A DNA stretch of 64,000 nucleotides. Source: Spirulina subsalsa FACHB-351. GTDB lineage: Bacteria; Cyanobacteriota; Cyanobacteriia; Cyanobacteriales; Spirulinaceae. Below, piece after piece: positions 19,559 to 28,505 of the stretch (position 1 is its first letter; each line of letters opens with the position of its first letter). The stretch is taken from the NCBI RefSeq assembly GCF_026130165.1, contig NZ_JAIHOM010000001.1:45390-109389 (forward strand), given 5' to 3'. Below the pieces are notes generated by a model that worked only from the letters and a program-made list of their open reading frames with translations, had not been told where the DNA came from and did not search any database. Made by a program: the position numbers and the translations under genes.

Positions 19559-21661
19559 TCAACGCACCGTCACCACCACCGCCTCACTTTCCACCCCCAA
19601 ACGATTCACCGTAGCCACCCCATAAGTCCCAGCCGGCACCGTCACCCGGCGCGTTCCAGACGGCAAAATATCCCGTAACTCCCAACGACCCGAAACCTGT
19701 TGATACAACGACCAAGCCCGCACCTCCCCCACATTCGTCGCATCCCAAGCCAACTGACCATTCACCACCCGCACCCGAGCCGGAATCATCGGCCGTTGAC
19801 TCGGTTTCCCCGCCATCAACGGCACCAACGCAGGTTTCACATAAACCCGGCTCTTAAACGCCTCCGTCAATCCCTGCCAATTCTCCAGAAAGGGATTCAT
19901 ATAATAGAAAATATTGCCCAGTGCCCGTTGACCCGCCATCCCCCGCGTAATCTCCACCTGTCGTTCAAACTCATTCACATCCCAAGTATTACTAGACAAA
20001 CGCGCCACATTATTCCCCACATAAATATGCGCCCCCCTCGGATTATTATCCGTCCACCACTTCAACAGCACCGGATAACTTTGCGCCGGAGGGTCAATCT
20101 TCCAGTACAACTGAGGAGCAATATAATCCACCCAGCCCTCCGCCAACCACTTCTTCGGATCCGCATAGAGATCATCAAACTGACTCAACCCCCGAATCCC
20201 CTCCGGTTCCCCCGGTCGATAAATCCCAAAGGGACTAATCCCAAACTTCACATGAGCTTTCGCCTGCCGAATCTCCCGCGCCAAACGTTCCACCACACGA
20301 TTTACATTATCCCTCCGCCAATTGGCCAAGGATAACGTCCCCCCCTGCTGCTGATAAGCCTGATAGGTCTCCTGATCCGGAAACGACACCCCCTGAATCG
20401 GGTAAGGATAGAAATAATCATCAATCTGGATTCCATCCACATCATAACGACGCACCACATCTAGAATCACCTCACAAGTGCGGTCAATCACCACCTGCTG
20501 ACCCGGATCCATCCATTCGTCATTGCCATAGCGTACGACAGATCCCGGATGAACCACCCCAATATGAGGAGGAACCGTCGTATAGGTCTGATTAGCACTC
20601 CTCGCCCGGTAAGGATTAAACCAAGCGTGAAACTCAATATTGCGAGCATGGCATTCTTGAATCCACATCTCCAACGGATCATAGAACGGATGGGGCGGTT
20701 GTCCCTGCACCCCCGACAACCAAGCCGTCCAAGGTTCCCGCCCCGACGCATAAAGCGTATCCCCCTCCGGGCGAATCTGCACACAAACCGCATTTAACTT
20801 CAAATCCCGAATCGCATCCGTAATTTTACGAATTTCCGCCTGTTGTTCCGCCGTAGACATCCCCCGTTTTGAGGGAAACGTCCGATTCCAAATCACCGGC
20901 ACCCACACCCCCCGAAACTCCCGTTGATGACTCACCGCCACCGTCGCAGGTTGGGGCGGACTAACAATAAAATTAGAGAAAATATCCCCCACCTGCCCCG
21001 AGTAAACCATAGCCTGATAAATCATCGCCGCCACTTCCCCCCTTGTCGCAGGCTGATTCGGGTTTAACTGCTTAACATTAGGATGATTCACCACCAAACT
21101 CGCCCGAGTCGCATTTTTAATCGGTTCAATAGCATAGGCCGGAATAGTCGCCGCATCGAGATAATAATCTGCCAAATTCACATCCGGGATGTGGGGGAGT
21201 TCAATCCTTAAACCATTAGCCAACGCCACCAAAGCCTGCACTTTCGGGATTTCCAGATGGGGGCGAAACTCTTGATTCGGGAAACCCGAAATAAAACCCA
21301 TCGTGTAAGCATTATTAATCGCTTGAGCCGCCCAAAACGTCCCCGCCACATCCCTAAATTGAATCCCTGGCCGCACCGCCGGCCGCCTTAACGCCGCTTG
21401 AATCAAAGCCGCAAACTGCGCCCGATTCACCGCTTGATTCGGGCGAAACGTACCATCAGGAAACCCAGTGATAATCCCTTGTCTGGCCAGCGCTTCAATA
21501 AACGGTTGCGCCCAATGGCCTTGGATATCCGGGAAAAGCGGCGCACTACTGGGGCTATCCAGAGCAATCACAGCCTGATAACCGCCCGGAGACACATTAG
21601 GCGTTTTGGCAATTAACATCCCATCGGCGGTGACTGTGGCGGTGGTTTTGAGGGTTTTCAT
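19559..21661 (-). CDS. SLH-domain protein with GHL10 (DUF187) glycoside hydrolase-like domain
   Basis: The N-terminal part has S-layer homology repeats (FPDIQGHWAQPFIEALARQG, then GFPDGTFRPNQAVNRAQFA, and two weaker copies to about residue 230). Residues about 250-600 form a family-10-like hydrolase barrel (REFRGVWVPVIWN, then FHAWFNPYRA, then VDGIQIDDYFYP with candidate catalytic Asp residues). The end (about 620-700) is a small beta domain. Related proteins are predicted to act on cell-wall or exported glycans. Oddly, from the ATG at 21661 the sequence is MKTLKTTATVTADGMLIAKT, with no signal peptide. Confidence 0.85.
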   Translation of the reverse strand: MKTLKTTATVTADGMLIAKTPNVSPGGYQAVIALDSPSSAPLFPDIQGHWAQPFIEALARQGIITGFPDGTFRPNQAVNRAQFAALIQAALRRPAVRPGIQFRDVAGTFWAAQAINNAYTMGFISGFPNQEFRPHLEIPKVQALVALANGLRIELPHIPDVNLADYYLDAATIPAYAIEPIKNATRASLVVNHPNVKQLNPNQPATRGEVAAMIYQAMVYSGQVGDIFSNFIVSPPQPATVAVSHQREFRGVWVPVIWNRTFPSKRGMSTAEQQAEIRKITDAIRDLKLNAVCVQIRPEGDTLYASGREPWTAWLSGVQGQPPHPFYDPLEMWIQECHARNIEFHAWFNPYRARSANQTYTTVPPHIGVVHPGSVVRYGNDEWMDPGQQVVIDRTCEVILDVVRRYDVDGIQIDDYFYPYPIQGVSFPDQETYQAYQQQGGTLSLANWRRDNVNRVVERLAREIRQAKAHVKFGISPFGIYRPGEPEGIRGLSQFDDLYADPKKWLAEGWVDYIAPQLYWKIDPPAQSYPVLLKWWTDNNPRGAHIYVGNNVARLSSNTWDVNEFERQVEITRGMAGQRALGNIFYYMNPFLENWQGLTEAFKSRVYVKPALVPLMAGKPSQRPMIPARVRVVNGQLAWDATNVGEVRAWSLYQQVSGRWELRDILPSGTRRVTVPAGTYGVATVNRLGVESEAVVVTVR

Positions 21662-21673
21662 AACAGGTGGCAA

Positions 21674-22147
21674 TCCTTAAGCGTCTTCTAAGTCCATGTT
21701 CTTATTTTCTCACTGAAATTGCTGGGGAGAGTGGGGGGAGGAAGAATTAGGGCTTACTGAATAAAACCGGATGCTAGAGGCAACAAGGTAATTTGAAGTT
21801 ATATTAAGCCATCTTTAATTAGGGTCTGCTGAATATCCCTCTAATCAATGTTAATAGGGCTTTGGAGCATTTTAAGAGCGAGAAACTGCAAGGTTTTAGA
21901 GATAAATAATCAAAAAGGCCTGCCTTTTTTCGACTCCCCCTGTTCCCTAGCCCCACGAGTAGAGTTATTCAGTAAGCCCTAATTAAAGATTGATGTCTAC
22001 ATCAAAGCCCAAGTTCATTATGAACAAAAATAAACTTCATGAAATCTTTACATCCCACAATAGCGATTTAATCCAAAAACCTTATAAATCCTGAGCAACC
22101 TTCTTTATAATAGTTTAAAGAACCTGGACTTTAACTGCTCAAAAGCA
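21674..22147. other. Divergent gap holding a MITE and the exoprotein promoter region
   Basis: Most of this 474-base gap is the element at 21750-21979. The remaining 165 bases, before the exoprotein gene, are AT-rich (CTTCTTTATAATAGTTT near 22100 contains TATAAT at 22104-22109, a plausible -10 box). Confidence 0.45.
21750..21979. mobile_element. MITE-like element with perfect 20-bp inverted ends (including flank)
   Basis: AATTAGGGCTTACTGAATAA (21745-21764) is the exact reverse complement of TTATTCAGTAAGCCCTAATT (21965-21984). Taking TA as the duplicated target, the element is 230 bp and non-coding. A second left-end-like sequence, TAGGGTCTGCTGAATATCC, lies inside at about 21821, so one element may be nested in another. 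The CCCCACGAGTAGAGTTATTC segment before the right end recurs at 58549-58568. Confidence 0.8.
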
Positions 22148-25100
22148 ATGCACATTATGAATATTCCCTCTGATGTTCTCCTCAGCTTATTGGTCTTAGG
22201 ATTCTCCCCCCTTCCTGCCCTAGCTCAAATCACCCCCGCCCATGATGGCACCGGCACCCTCATTAACTCCGACGGCACAACCATCAACATTTCCGGCGGC
22301 ACCCTCTCCCCCGACCAACAGAACTTATTCCACAGTTTCGCCCAATTTGGGCTAAATTCCGACCAAATCGCCCATTTCCTCACCACCCCTAACCTCCGCA
22401 ACGTTTTAGGTCGTGTTGTAGGCGGAGATCCTTCTGTCATCAACGGTTTAGTCCAACTCACAGGCAGCAACGCTAACCTCTACTTAATGAACCCAGCCGG
22501 AATTATTTTCGGTCCCAATAGTCAATTAAATGTCCCCGGCGACTTCTTCGCCACCACCGCCACCCGTATCGGTTTTACAGGTGGCTATTTTAAGGCCTAT
22601 GGCAAAAATACTTATCGCGATTTAAGCGGCAATCCCTCAAGTTTTATCTTCGACCAAAAGACCCCTAGTTTTATTATTAACGAAGGAAAATTAGCCCTAG
22701 AAAATGGTCAAAACCTCTGGTTAATTGGTGGGGGAATTGTTAACACCGGAACCATTGAAACCCCCAACGGCAACGTCACCATCAGCGCCGTCCCCGGAGA
22801 ACGCCAAATCAAAATCTCTCAGGAGGGAATGCTACTCAACTTAGTGCTTGATGCCGTCCCCTTAGAAGATGGAGTCACCCTACCCCAAGGAGTCACCGGA
22901 ATCCGGGCTGTGGATATTCCCCGTTACCTCACCGGGAACTCTAACCTCGGCGTAGCAGAAAGTCTGGAAGAAAACCCAGACGGCACAGCCCGCTTAATCT
23001 CTGGCGGACAAAGCACCTCCATTCAAACCGGAGACACCGTGATTGCTGGGGGAATTCAGGGGCAAAGCATCACCTTAATGGCCGCCGGACAAGTCAAACC
23101 CTTAGATTATGACTTAGTACAGACTAACCCCACCGTAGTCTTATTTCCTCAGAATTTAACCGACCCCTTAGCCTATACCTTCATCGATAGTCGAGTAGAC
23201 AACAACCAAGACCTGTTATATGGGGGGAATCGAGGAACCATCAGTGAGATAGTCCCCCGTGATAGAGATGGGATGGTTGTGATTAGTGAAAAATTGCAGA
23301 ACTTCAGCCAACAGGGGGGAAGTTTAGAAGCCTTAAACATCGTAGCGGAAGGTCACAAGGGGAACTTTTGGTTAGGGAACAGTTGGATAAACTCAGAGAG
23401 TATTGGGCAGTATGAAGGGCAGATGCAAGGATGGCGGAGTGCTTTGAGTCAAACCGCAGATATCTTAATTTATGCTTGTTATACAGCGTTAGGCGTTGCC
23501 GGGGAGAGTTTATTAAATCAGATAGCCAGCGCCACAGGGGCCGATGTAGCGGGGTCATTAACGGCCATTGGCAGTGAGGGGTATGGGGGGAATTGGGAGT
23601 TAGAATATAGCACAGGGTCGATTGAGGCGTTGAATCCCTTTCAGAGTGGGGTATTAGCCCATTGGGATGGGAAATTAGCCACCTTAACGGTTACGAATCT
23701 GGATGATGATCCGGATAATAGTGTAGCGGGGTCACTGCGTGGGCAAATTGGGGCAGCAGCAGCAGGGGATAGTATTATTTTAAGTCTTTCTGGGACGATT
23801 AACTTAGCCAGTGAGATTGGTTGGTTAACGAATGATTTAACCATTGATGGGAATGGGCAGAGTATCATCCTAGATGGTGGAGGAACAAACCGCATTTTCA
23901 ATATTGATGCGGCGAACGCCACCCTACGCAATTTGAGAATTCAGAATGGCTATGCCAATGGGTTGGATGAAGGTGGGGGAGTTCTCCATAAAGGAACAGG
24001 AACATTAACTGTAGAAAATAGTACAATCCGTGGAAATACTGGAGTTTGGGGTGCTGGAATTTGGAGCGATGCGACTCTCAATGTAATGAATAGCACCATC
24101 TCTGAAAACAGTGTGAGCCATCACGGTGGTGGAATTCGGGGTAATGTAGTGAACATTTTCAATAGTGCCATCTCCGGAAATACAGCAAATCAGGAGTTCG
24201 GCGGTGGGATTCATAGCTATGGTACAGTCAACATCACCAATAGCACCATCTCTGGGAACAGTGCTAACGATAGCGGCGGCGGGATTTCTGGCGGTACAGT
24301 CAACGTAACCAATAGTACCATCTCTGGGAACAGTGCTAACGATAGCGGCGGCGGGATTTCTGGCGGTACAGTCAACGTAACCAATAGTACCATCTCTGGG
24401 AACAGTGCTAACTGGGGCGGCGGGATTCACCTTGAGCATAGTGACACTCACACAATTACCAATAGCATCATTGCCCATAACAGTTCTCCCAACGGACCTG
24501 ATATCTACACAGCGAATAGTCCCACATTCAATATCAGCCATAGCCTAATCTTTAGTACGGATGGCATGAGTGGCAGTGGGGTTCCAACACACGGAGTTAA
24601 TGGAAATCTGGTGGGTGTAGACCCCCTACTCCTCCCCCTCGGAGACTATGGTGGCAACATCCAAACCCATGCTCTAGCCTATAATAGCCCTGCGATTAAT
24701 GGTGGGGGAACAACCAGCCTCACTACAGACCAACGGGGATTTAACCGAGTCTCCGAGGGAACAGTGGATATGGGAGCTTTTGAGTTTCGAGGTTTTGCCC
24801 TCAACATCCTCAATGGTGACAATCAAAGCAGCACCGTAAACACCGCCTTTGCTAATCCTCTTCAAGTTCAAGTCATCAATATAGAAACCAACACAGGTCT
24901 TTCTGGTGCCAATATTACATTCACTGCCCCCAGTACAGGCAGTAGTTTAAATAATGCTAGTCAAACGATGACCACTAATGGGAGTGGAGTCGCGGCCTTA
25001 AATGCAACGGCCAATACTGTTGCTGGGACTTATCAAGTCACCGCAGAATTAGGAGCATTAAGCCAACAATTCAACCTCACCAACAATCCCGACGCACCCG

Positions 25101-27319
25101 CCAATCTCAATATCATGGGGGGCAATAACCAACAAACCACGGTGAACACAGCCTTTGCTGATTCTTTACAGGTGGAAGTACGCGACCAATTTAACAACCT
25201 GATTCCCAACGCCACCGTTGACTTTGCCGTACCGGGTACAGGAGCCAGTGGCACCGCCACCCAAGCCAGCGTCACCACTGATGTGAACGGACGCGCTCAA
25301 ACCCCCTTCACCGCCAACATTATCGCTGGAACCTATCAAGTCACCGCCGCCGCCGGAGCCGCCAACCGTCAATTTAACCTGACTAACAATCCTGACGCAC
25401 CCGCTCAAGTCTTCATTTTGGGAGGGGATAACCAAAGCGCCAACATCAACACGGCTTTTACTCAACTGCTACAGGTGCAAGTTAAAGACCAATATGGCAA
25501 TGTGATTCCCAACGCTTGGGTTAACTTCTCGGTTTTAGGCGGGGGTGCGGGGGGATTAGCCAGCCAGTCCAGCATTCAGACCGATGGCAACGGCATAGCT
25601 CAAACCTTATTTACAGCCAATAATTTAGGGGGAAGCTATCAAGTGAGTGCCATAGTGGGAACGGTGAATAATTGGTTTAGTTTAACCAATCTAACCCCCC
25701 CCACTGTTCTAACCCCCCCCACTGTGACGAATCTGGTGCTTCCTCCCACCATGACTGATTTCTTGGTTACAGTCAGCCCTGAGATGGGTGCGCAAGCGAG
25801 CGAGAAGTCTGTATCTGATTTTGGCAGTTGGGCGAGCAGCAATCAACAGTCCGAAGCGATGCAGTTTGTTTCAATGGAGGTGGCTGATACATCGATGACT
25901 GAAGCATTTGGAAACTATTTCGCCCAAAGCAATATAGATATTAGTTCATCAAAGACTGGCTCATCTAATGTTAACTCCGGTGAATCGGGAAATGGTGAAA
26001 CCCAATCTAACTCCGAGAGTCGTTCTAATAACTCTAACGAAGGAGACAGCACATCTAACTCAGATGATTATGCTAGTAACTCTCAGGAGGGAGAGACTTC
26101 TGAGACTGAGAGCGAAAGTGGGAGTAATTCCAGCAGTAGTGATGATGATGATGATGGGGGCGTAATTAATATTGCCACCACTCAGAGCAGTTTACGCAAT
26201 GTGGCGGGTCAAACAGGTATTCAACCCGCTATTATGTACGCTCTGTTTGTTCCTGCCCTCGGTCAAACCACAGAGCCTCAACCTCCTAATGATTTAGACC
26301 AACTCTATGTCATGCTGGTGACAGCAGATAGTACCCTTGCCAAGCGTGTGGGGATGACTCGGGAATTGGTTATGTCTACGGCGGCTCGCTTCCGAATGGG
26401 TGTCACCAATTCTCGCCGTCATGCTTATTTAGAATCGGGGCAAAAGCTCTATGAGTGGTTAATTGCCCCGATGGAGGAGGAGTTACAAGCCCGAGGGATT
26501 GGGCATTTAACGTTTATTGTGGATAGTGGATTGCGTTCTGTGCCTTTGGCGGCGCTCCATGATGGGGAGGGTTTTTTAATTGAGCGCTATAGCCTCAGTT
26601 TAATGCCCAGTCTGGCGTTGACGGATTTAACCTATGTGAATGTGCAGGATTTCCCTCTGTTGGCGATGGGGGCGGAGGAGTTCCCAGATGAACAACCTTT
26701 ACCTGCGGTGTCGGTGGAGTTGGATGTTTTAACGAATCAGGTCTGGAATGGGGAGTCTTATATGAATAATGACTTTACGACGGAGCGTTTGATTCAAGCT
26801 CGTCGTGAAACGCCGTTTCGGATGCTGCATTTTGCCACCCACGGGAATTTTCAGTCGGGGAGTCCTAGTGATTCTTATATTAGTCTAGGGGGGTCGAATA
26901 AGTTGGGGTTGGATGAGTTGAGAACGTTGGGGTTACATGACCCTCCGGTGGAGTTGATTGTGTTGAGTGCTTGTGAGACGGCGCTGGGGGATACGGAGGC
27001 GGAGTTAGGGTTTGCAGGGTTTGCGGTGTTGGCTGGGGTGAAGTCGGCGATGGGGAGTTTGTGGAAAATTAGTGATGCGGGAACGTTGGGGATGATGACG
27101 AATTTCTATCAACAGTTGCGGGAGGCGCCGATTAAGTCGGAGGCGTTGCGGCGTGCGCAGTTGGATATGTTGCGGGGTAATGTGAGGACGGAGGGAGGGG
27201 AGTTAATTACGCCTAATGAGCGGGTAAGGTTGACGGAGGAGTTGGCGGGGTTGGGGGATTTAGATTTTAGTCACCCTTATTATTGGAGTACGTTTACGTT
27301 GATTGGTACGCCTTGGTAG
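22148..27319 (+). CDS. Giant exoprotein: haemagglutinin N-domain, DUF4347, beta-helix, Ig-like repeats, C-terminal CHAT protease
   Basis: This is a 1723-residue fusion. A signal peptide ends near PLPALAQ. Residues about 30-145 are the filamentous haemagglutinin (TPS) domain (NLYLMNPAGIIFGPNSQLN). About 345-505 matches DUF4347 (ILIYACYTALGVAGESLLNQ). About 530-860 is a right-handed beta-helix with 24-residue coils, then three Big-1/invasin-like domains (about 880-1180). A Ser/Asn-rich acidic linker (about 1260-1340) precedes a CHAT caspase-like domain with His1565 (HFATHGNF) and Cys1609 (LSACETALG). TPS proteins are secreted by an outer-membrane TpsB partner, which is not in this window. The stop codon TAG lies on a MITE end. 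Confidence 0.88.
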   Translation: MHIMNIPSDVLLSLLVLGFSPLPALAQITPAHDGTGTLINSDGTTINISGGTLSPDQQNLFHSFAQFGLNSDQIAHFLTTPNLRNVLGRVVGGDPSVINGLVQLTGSNANLYLMNPAGIIFGPNSQLNVPGDFFATTATRIGFTGGYFKAYGKNTYRDLSGNPSSFIFDQKTPSFIINEGKLALENGQNLWLIGGGIVNTGTIETPNGNVTISAVPGERQIKISQEGMLLNLVLDAVPLEDGVTLPQGVTGIRAVDIPRYLTGNSNLGVAESLEENPDGTARLISGGQSTSIQTGDTVIAGGIQGQSITLMAAGQVKPLDYDLVQTNPTVVLFPQNLTDPLAYTFIDSRVDNNQDLLYGGNRGTISEIVPRDRDGMVVISEKLQNFSQQGGSLEALNIVAEGHKGNFWLGNSWINSESIGQYEGQMQGWRSALSQTADILIYACYTALGVAGESLLNQIASATGADVAGSLTAIGSEGYGGNWELEYSTGSIEALNPFQSGVLAHWDGKLATLTVTNLDDDPDNSVAGSLRGQIGAAAAGDSIILSLSGTINLASEIGWLTNDLTIDGNGQSIILDGGGTNRIFNIDAANATLRNLRIQNGYANGLDEGGGVLHKGTGTLTVENSTIRGNTGVWGAGIWSDATLNVMNSTISENSVSHHGGGIRGNVVNIFNSAISGNTANQEFGGGIHSYGTVNITNSTISGNSANDSGGGISGGTVNVTNSTISGNSANDSGGGISGGTVNVTNSTISGNSANWGGGIHLEHSDTHTITNSIIAHNSSPNGPDIYTANSPTFNISHSLIFSTDGMSGSGVPTHGVNGNLVGVDPLLLPLGDYGGNIQTHALAYNSPAINGGGTTSLTTDQRGFNRVSEGTVDMGAFEFRGFALNILNGDNQSSTVNTAFANPLQVQVINIETNTGLSGANITFTAPSTGSSLNNASQTMTTNGSGVAALNATANTVAGTYQVTAELGALSQQFNLTNNPDAPANLNIMGGNNQQTTVNTAFADSLQVEVRDQFNNLIPNATVDFAVPGTGASGTATQASVTTDVNGRAQTPFTANIIAGTYQVTAAAGAANRQFNLTNNPDAPAQVFILGGDNQSANINTAFTQLLQVQVKDQYGNVIPNAWVNFSVLGGGAGGLASQSSIQTDGNGIAQTLFTANNLGGSYQVSAIVGTVNNWFSLTNLTPPTVLTPPTVTNLVLPPTMTDFLVTVSPEMGAQASEKSVSDFGSWASSNQQSEAMQFVSMEVADTSMTEAFGNYFAQSNIDISSSKTGSSNVNSGESGNGETQSNSESRSNNSNEGDSTSNSDDYASNSQEGETSETESESGSNSSSSDDDDDGGVINIATTQSSLRNVAGQTGIQPAIMYALFVPALGQTTEPQPPNDLDQLYVMLVTADSTLAKRVGMTRELVMSTAARFRMGVTNSRRHAYLESGQKLYEWLIAPMEEELQARGIGHLTFIVDSGLRSVPLAALHDGEGFLIERYSLSLMPSLALTDLTYVNVQDFPLLAMGAEEFPDEQPLPAVSVELDVLTNQVWNGESYMNNDFTTERLIQARRETPFRMLHFATHGNFQSGSPSDSYISLGGSNKLGLDELRTLGLHDPPVELIVLSACETALGDTEAELGFAGFAVLAGVKSAMGSLWKISDAGTLGMMTNFYQQLREAPIKSEALRRAQLDMLRGNVRTEGGELITPNERVRLTEELAGLGDLDFSHPYYWSTFTLIGTPW
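24221..24436 (+). repeat. Three tandem 72-bp repeats encoding beta-helix coils
   Basis: Units start at 24221, 24293 and 24365. Each encodes one 24-residue coil containing NSTISGNSANDSGGGISG. The second unit and most of the third are nearly identical at DNA level, which points to recent duplication or slippage. The third diverges at its end (NWGGGIH). Less similar coils flank the block. Confidence 0.9.
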
Positions 27320-27345
27320 GGTCTGCTGTGAAAAACCCGGTTTCT
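27319..27345. repeat. MITE left end fused to the exoprotein stop codon, plus AAACCCGGTTTCT palindrome
   Basis: TAGGGTCTGCTG at 27317-27328 matches element ends at 21821 and the right ends at 2895 and 36995 (reverse complement). TAG is the stop codon. A palindrome, AAACCCGGTTTCT, follows at 27333-27345. I found no matching right terminus before the next gene, so this is a solo or decayed end. Confidence 0.5.
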
Positions 27346-27458
27346 GACCTCAAACTTTGAGTAGAGAAGGGATTGCTTCGGGGGACTTTTCTGGTCTATC
27401 TTCAAGTTTAACGTTTCCCCTCCCCTCGCAATGACAGGATTCAACACTTCTAAAGGGG

Positions 27459-28505
27459 CTAATGGGTGGCTTCTAAGAGAATGTCTGCCCCGAATCGCAC
27501 TACGTCGGTACAGGGTAGACCTGTTTCGGCGGTGACTTGTGCGATCGCCTCCTTGGCCGCCTGTTCTCCCCAATGGAACGTATTCAAAGCAATTCCCCGC
27601 ACCGGAGTTTCCCCAAAAGCCCCCCCCGCTCGTCCGACCATCTCATATAAACGTACTACCTCTGGCAAGGGAGGAATCGACACTTCTGGGCAACGATTGA
27701 TCGTTTTTTGCCCCGCCCGGTGGACTAAAATTAAACCCGTGGGTTGACTGCCCCGAATTAAGGGTAAGGTGGCCGTGGATCCCGGATGGAGTAGGGAGCC
27801 TTGACCTTCAATGAAGACCAAATCACAATCCCTCCCCACGGCTAACAGGGCCTGTTCCACCGCACCCGCCGCAAAATCCACCCGAATCGCATCCAAGGGA
27901 ATCCCTGTTCCCGCAATCATTAACCCGGCCTGTCCAGTGGCCACAAATCCGGTTCTAATCCCCTTTCGTTGAGCCGCTTTCCACAACTCCAAACTGGTGG
28001 ACATTTTCCCCACCGCCATATCTGTTCCCACCGTCAGGATGCGTTGACAAGTTAAAGCACGGGCCCGCCCCCCACCAATGCCTAAGCCTTCTGGTTCTTG
28101 ACGAATATCCCAAATCCATTGACCTTGGGCCAAGGTTTGACTCGGCAACTCTTCCACTAGCTGGGCCATCGGGGTATGTAAGCCATTCACTACGGATAAC
28201 CCTGCTAGCACCCCCTGTTTAACCTCCTGCCACCAATCATCAGGTAAAATCCCCCCCGAGGGGGCTAAACCAATCAGCAGCACATCCGGTTCATAGGTTA
28301 ACGCTTCTGCCACCGATGCCACAATGGGGATATCCTGTTCAATCCCCGTCACTGTGGCTAAAGATTCCCCTGCACAATCTGCATCAATCACCGCCACCAC
28401 CGGGGCCATACCGTAGCGAATAAAAGATAACCCGGTTTTCCCTGTGCCATCGTGAATTCCTTGATGGAGTAAAACGGCGACGCGATGTTTTGTGGTTAAT
28501 TGCAT
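27459..28505 (-). CDS. DUF1611 protein, DgcN-like (predicted D-glutamate N-acetyltransferase)
   Basis: This 348-residue DUF1611 protein has an N-terminal Rossmann-like half (VVAVIDADCAGESLATVTG) and a C-terminal P-loop domain with TVGTDMAVGKMSTSLELWK and VFIEGQGSLLHPG. Members next to an enolase-superfamily epimerase have been described as DgcN, which acetylates D-glutamate. Its start overlaps the end of exactly such an epimerase gene here, by 10 bases. The specific substrate in this organism is inferred from that pairing only. Confidence 0.8.
   Translation of the reverse strand: MQLTTKHRVAVLLHQGIHDGTGKTGLSFIRYGMAPVVAVIDADCAGESLATVTGIEQDIPIVASVAEALTYEPDVLLIGLAPSGGILPDDWWQEVKQGVLAGLSVVNGLHTPMAQLVEELPSQTLAQGQWIWDIRQEPEGLGIGGGRARALTCQRILTVGTDMAVGKMSTSLELWKAAQRKGIRTGFVATGQAGLMIAGTGIPLDAIRVDFAAGAVEQALLAVGRDCDLVFIEGQGSLLHPGSTATLPLIRGSQPTGLILVHRAGQKTINRCPEVSIPPLPEVVRLYEMVGRAGGAFGETPVRGIALNTFHWGEQAAKEAIAQVTAETGLPCTDVVRFGADILLEATH

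Noticed and set aside
19163..20335. Proline/histidine-rich frames opposite the TPR and SLH genes
   Set aside because: They arise from C-rich non-coding strand and have no domain features. The minus-strand genes have clear domains.
21745..21985. A 5-bp AATTA target duplication for the MITE
   Set aside because: AATTA does flank both sides here, but the other copies share only TA, so TA is the simpler target.
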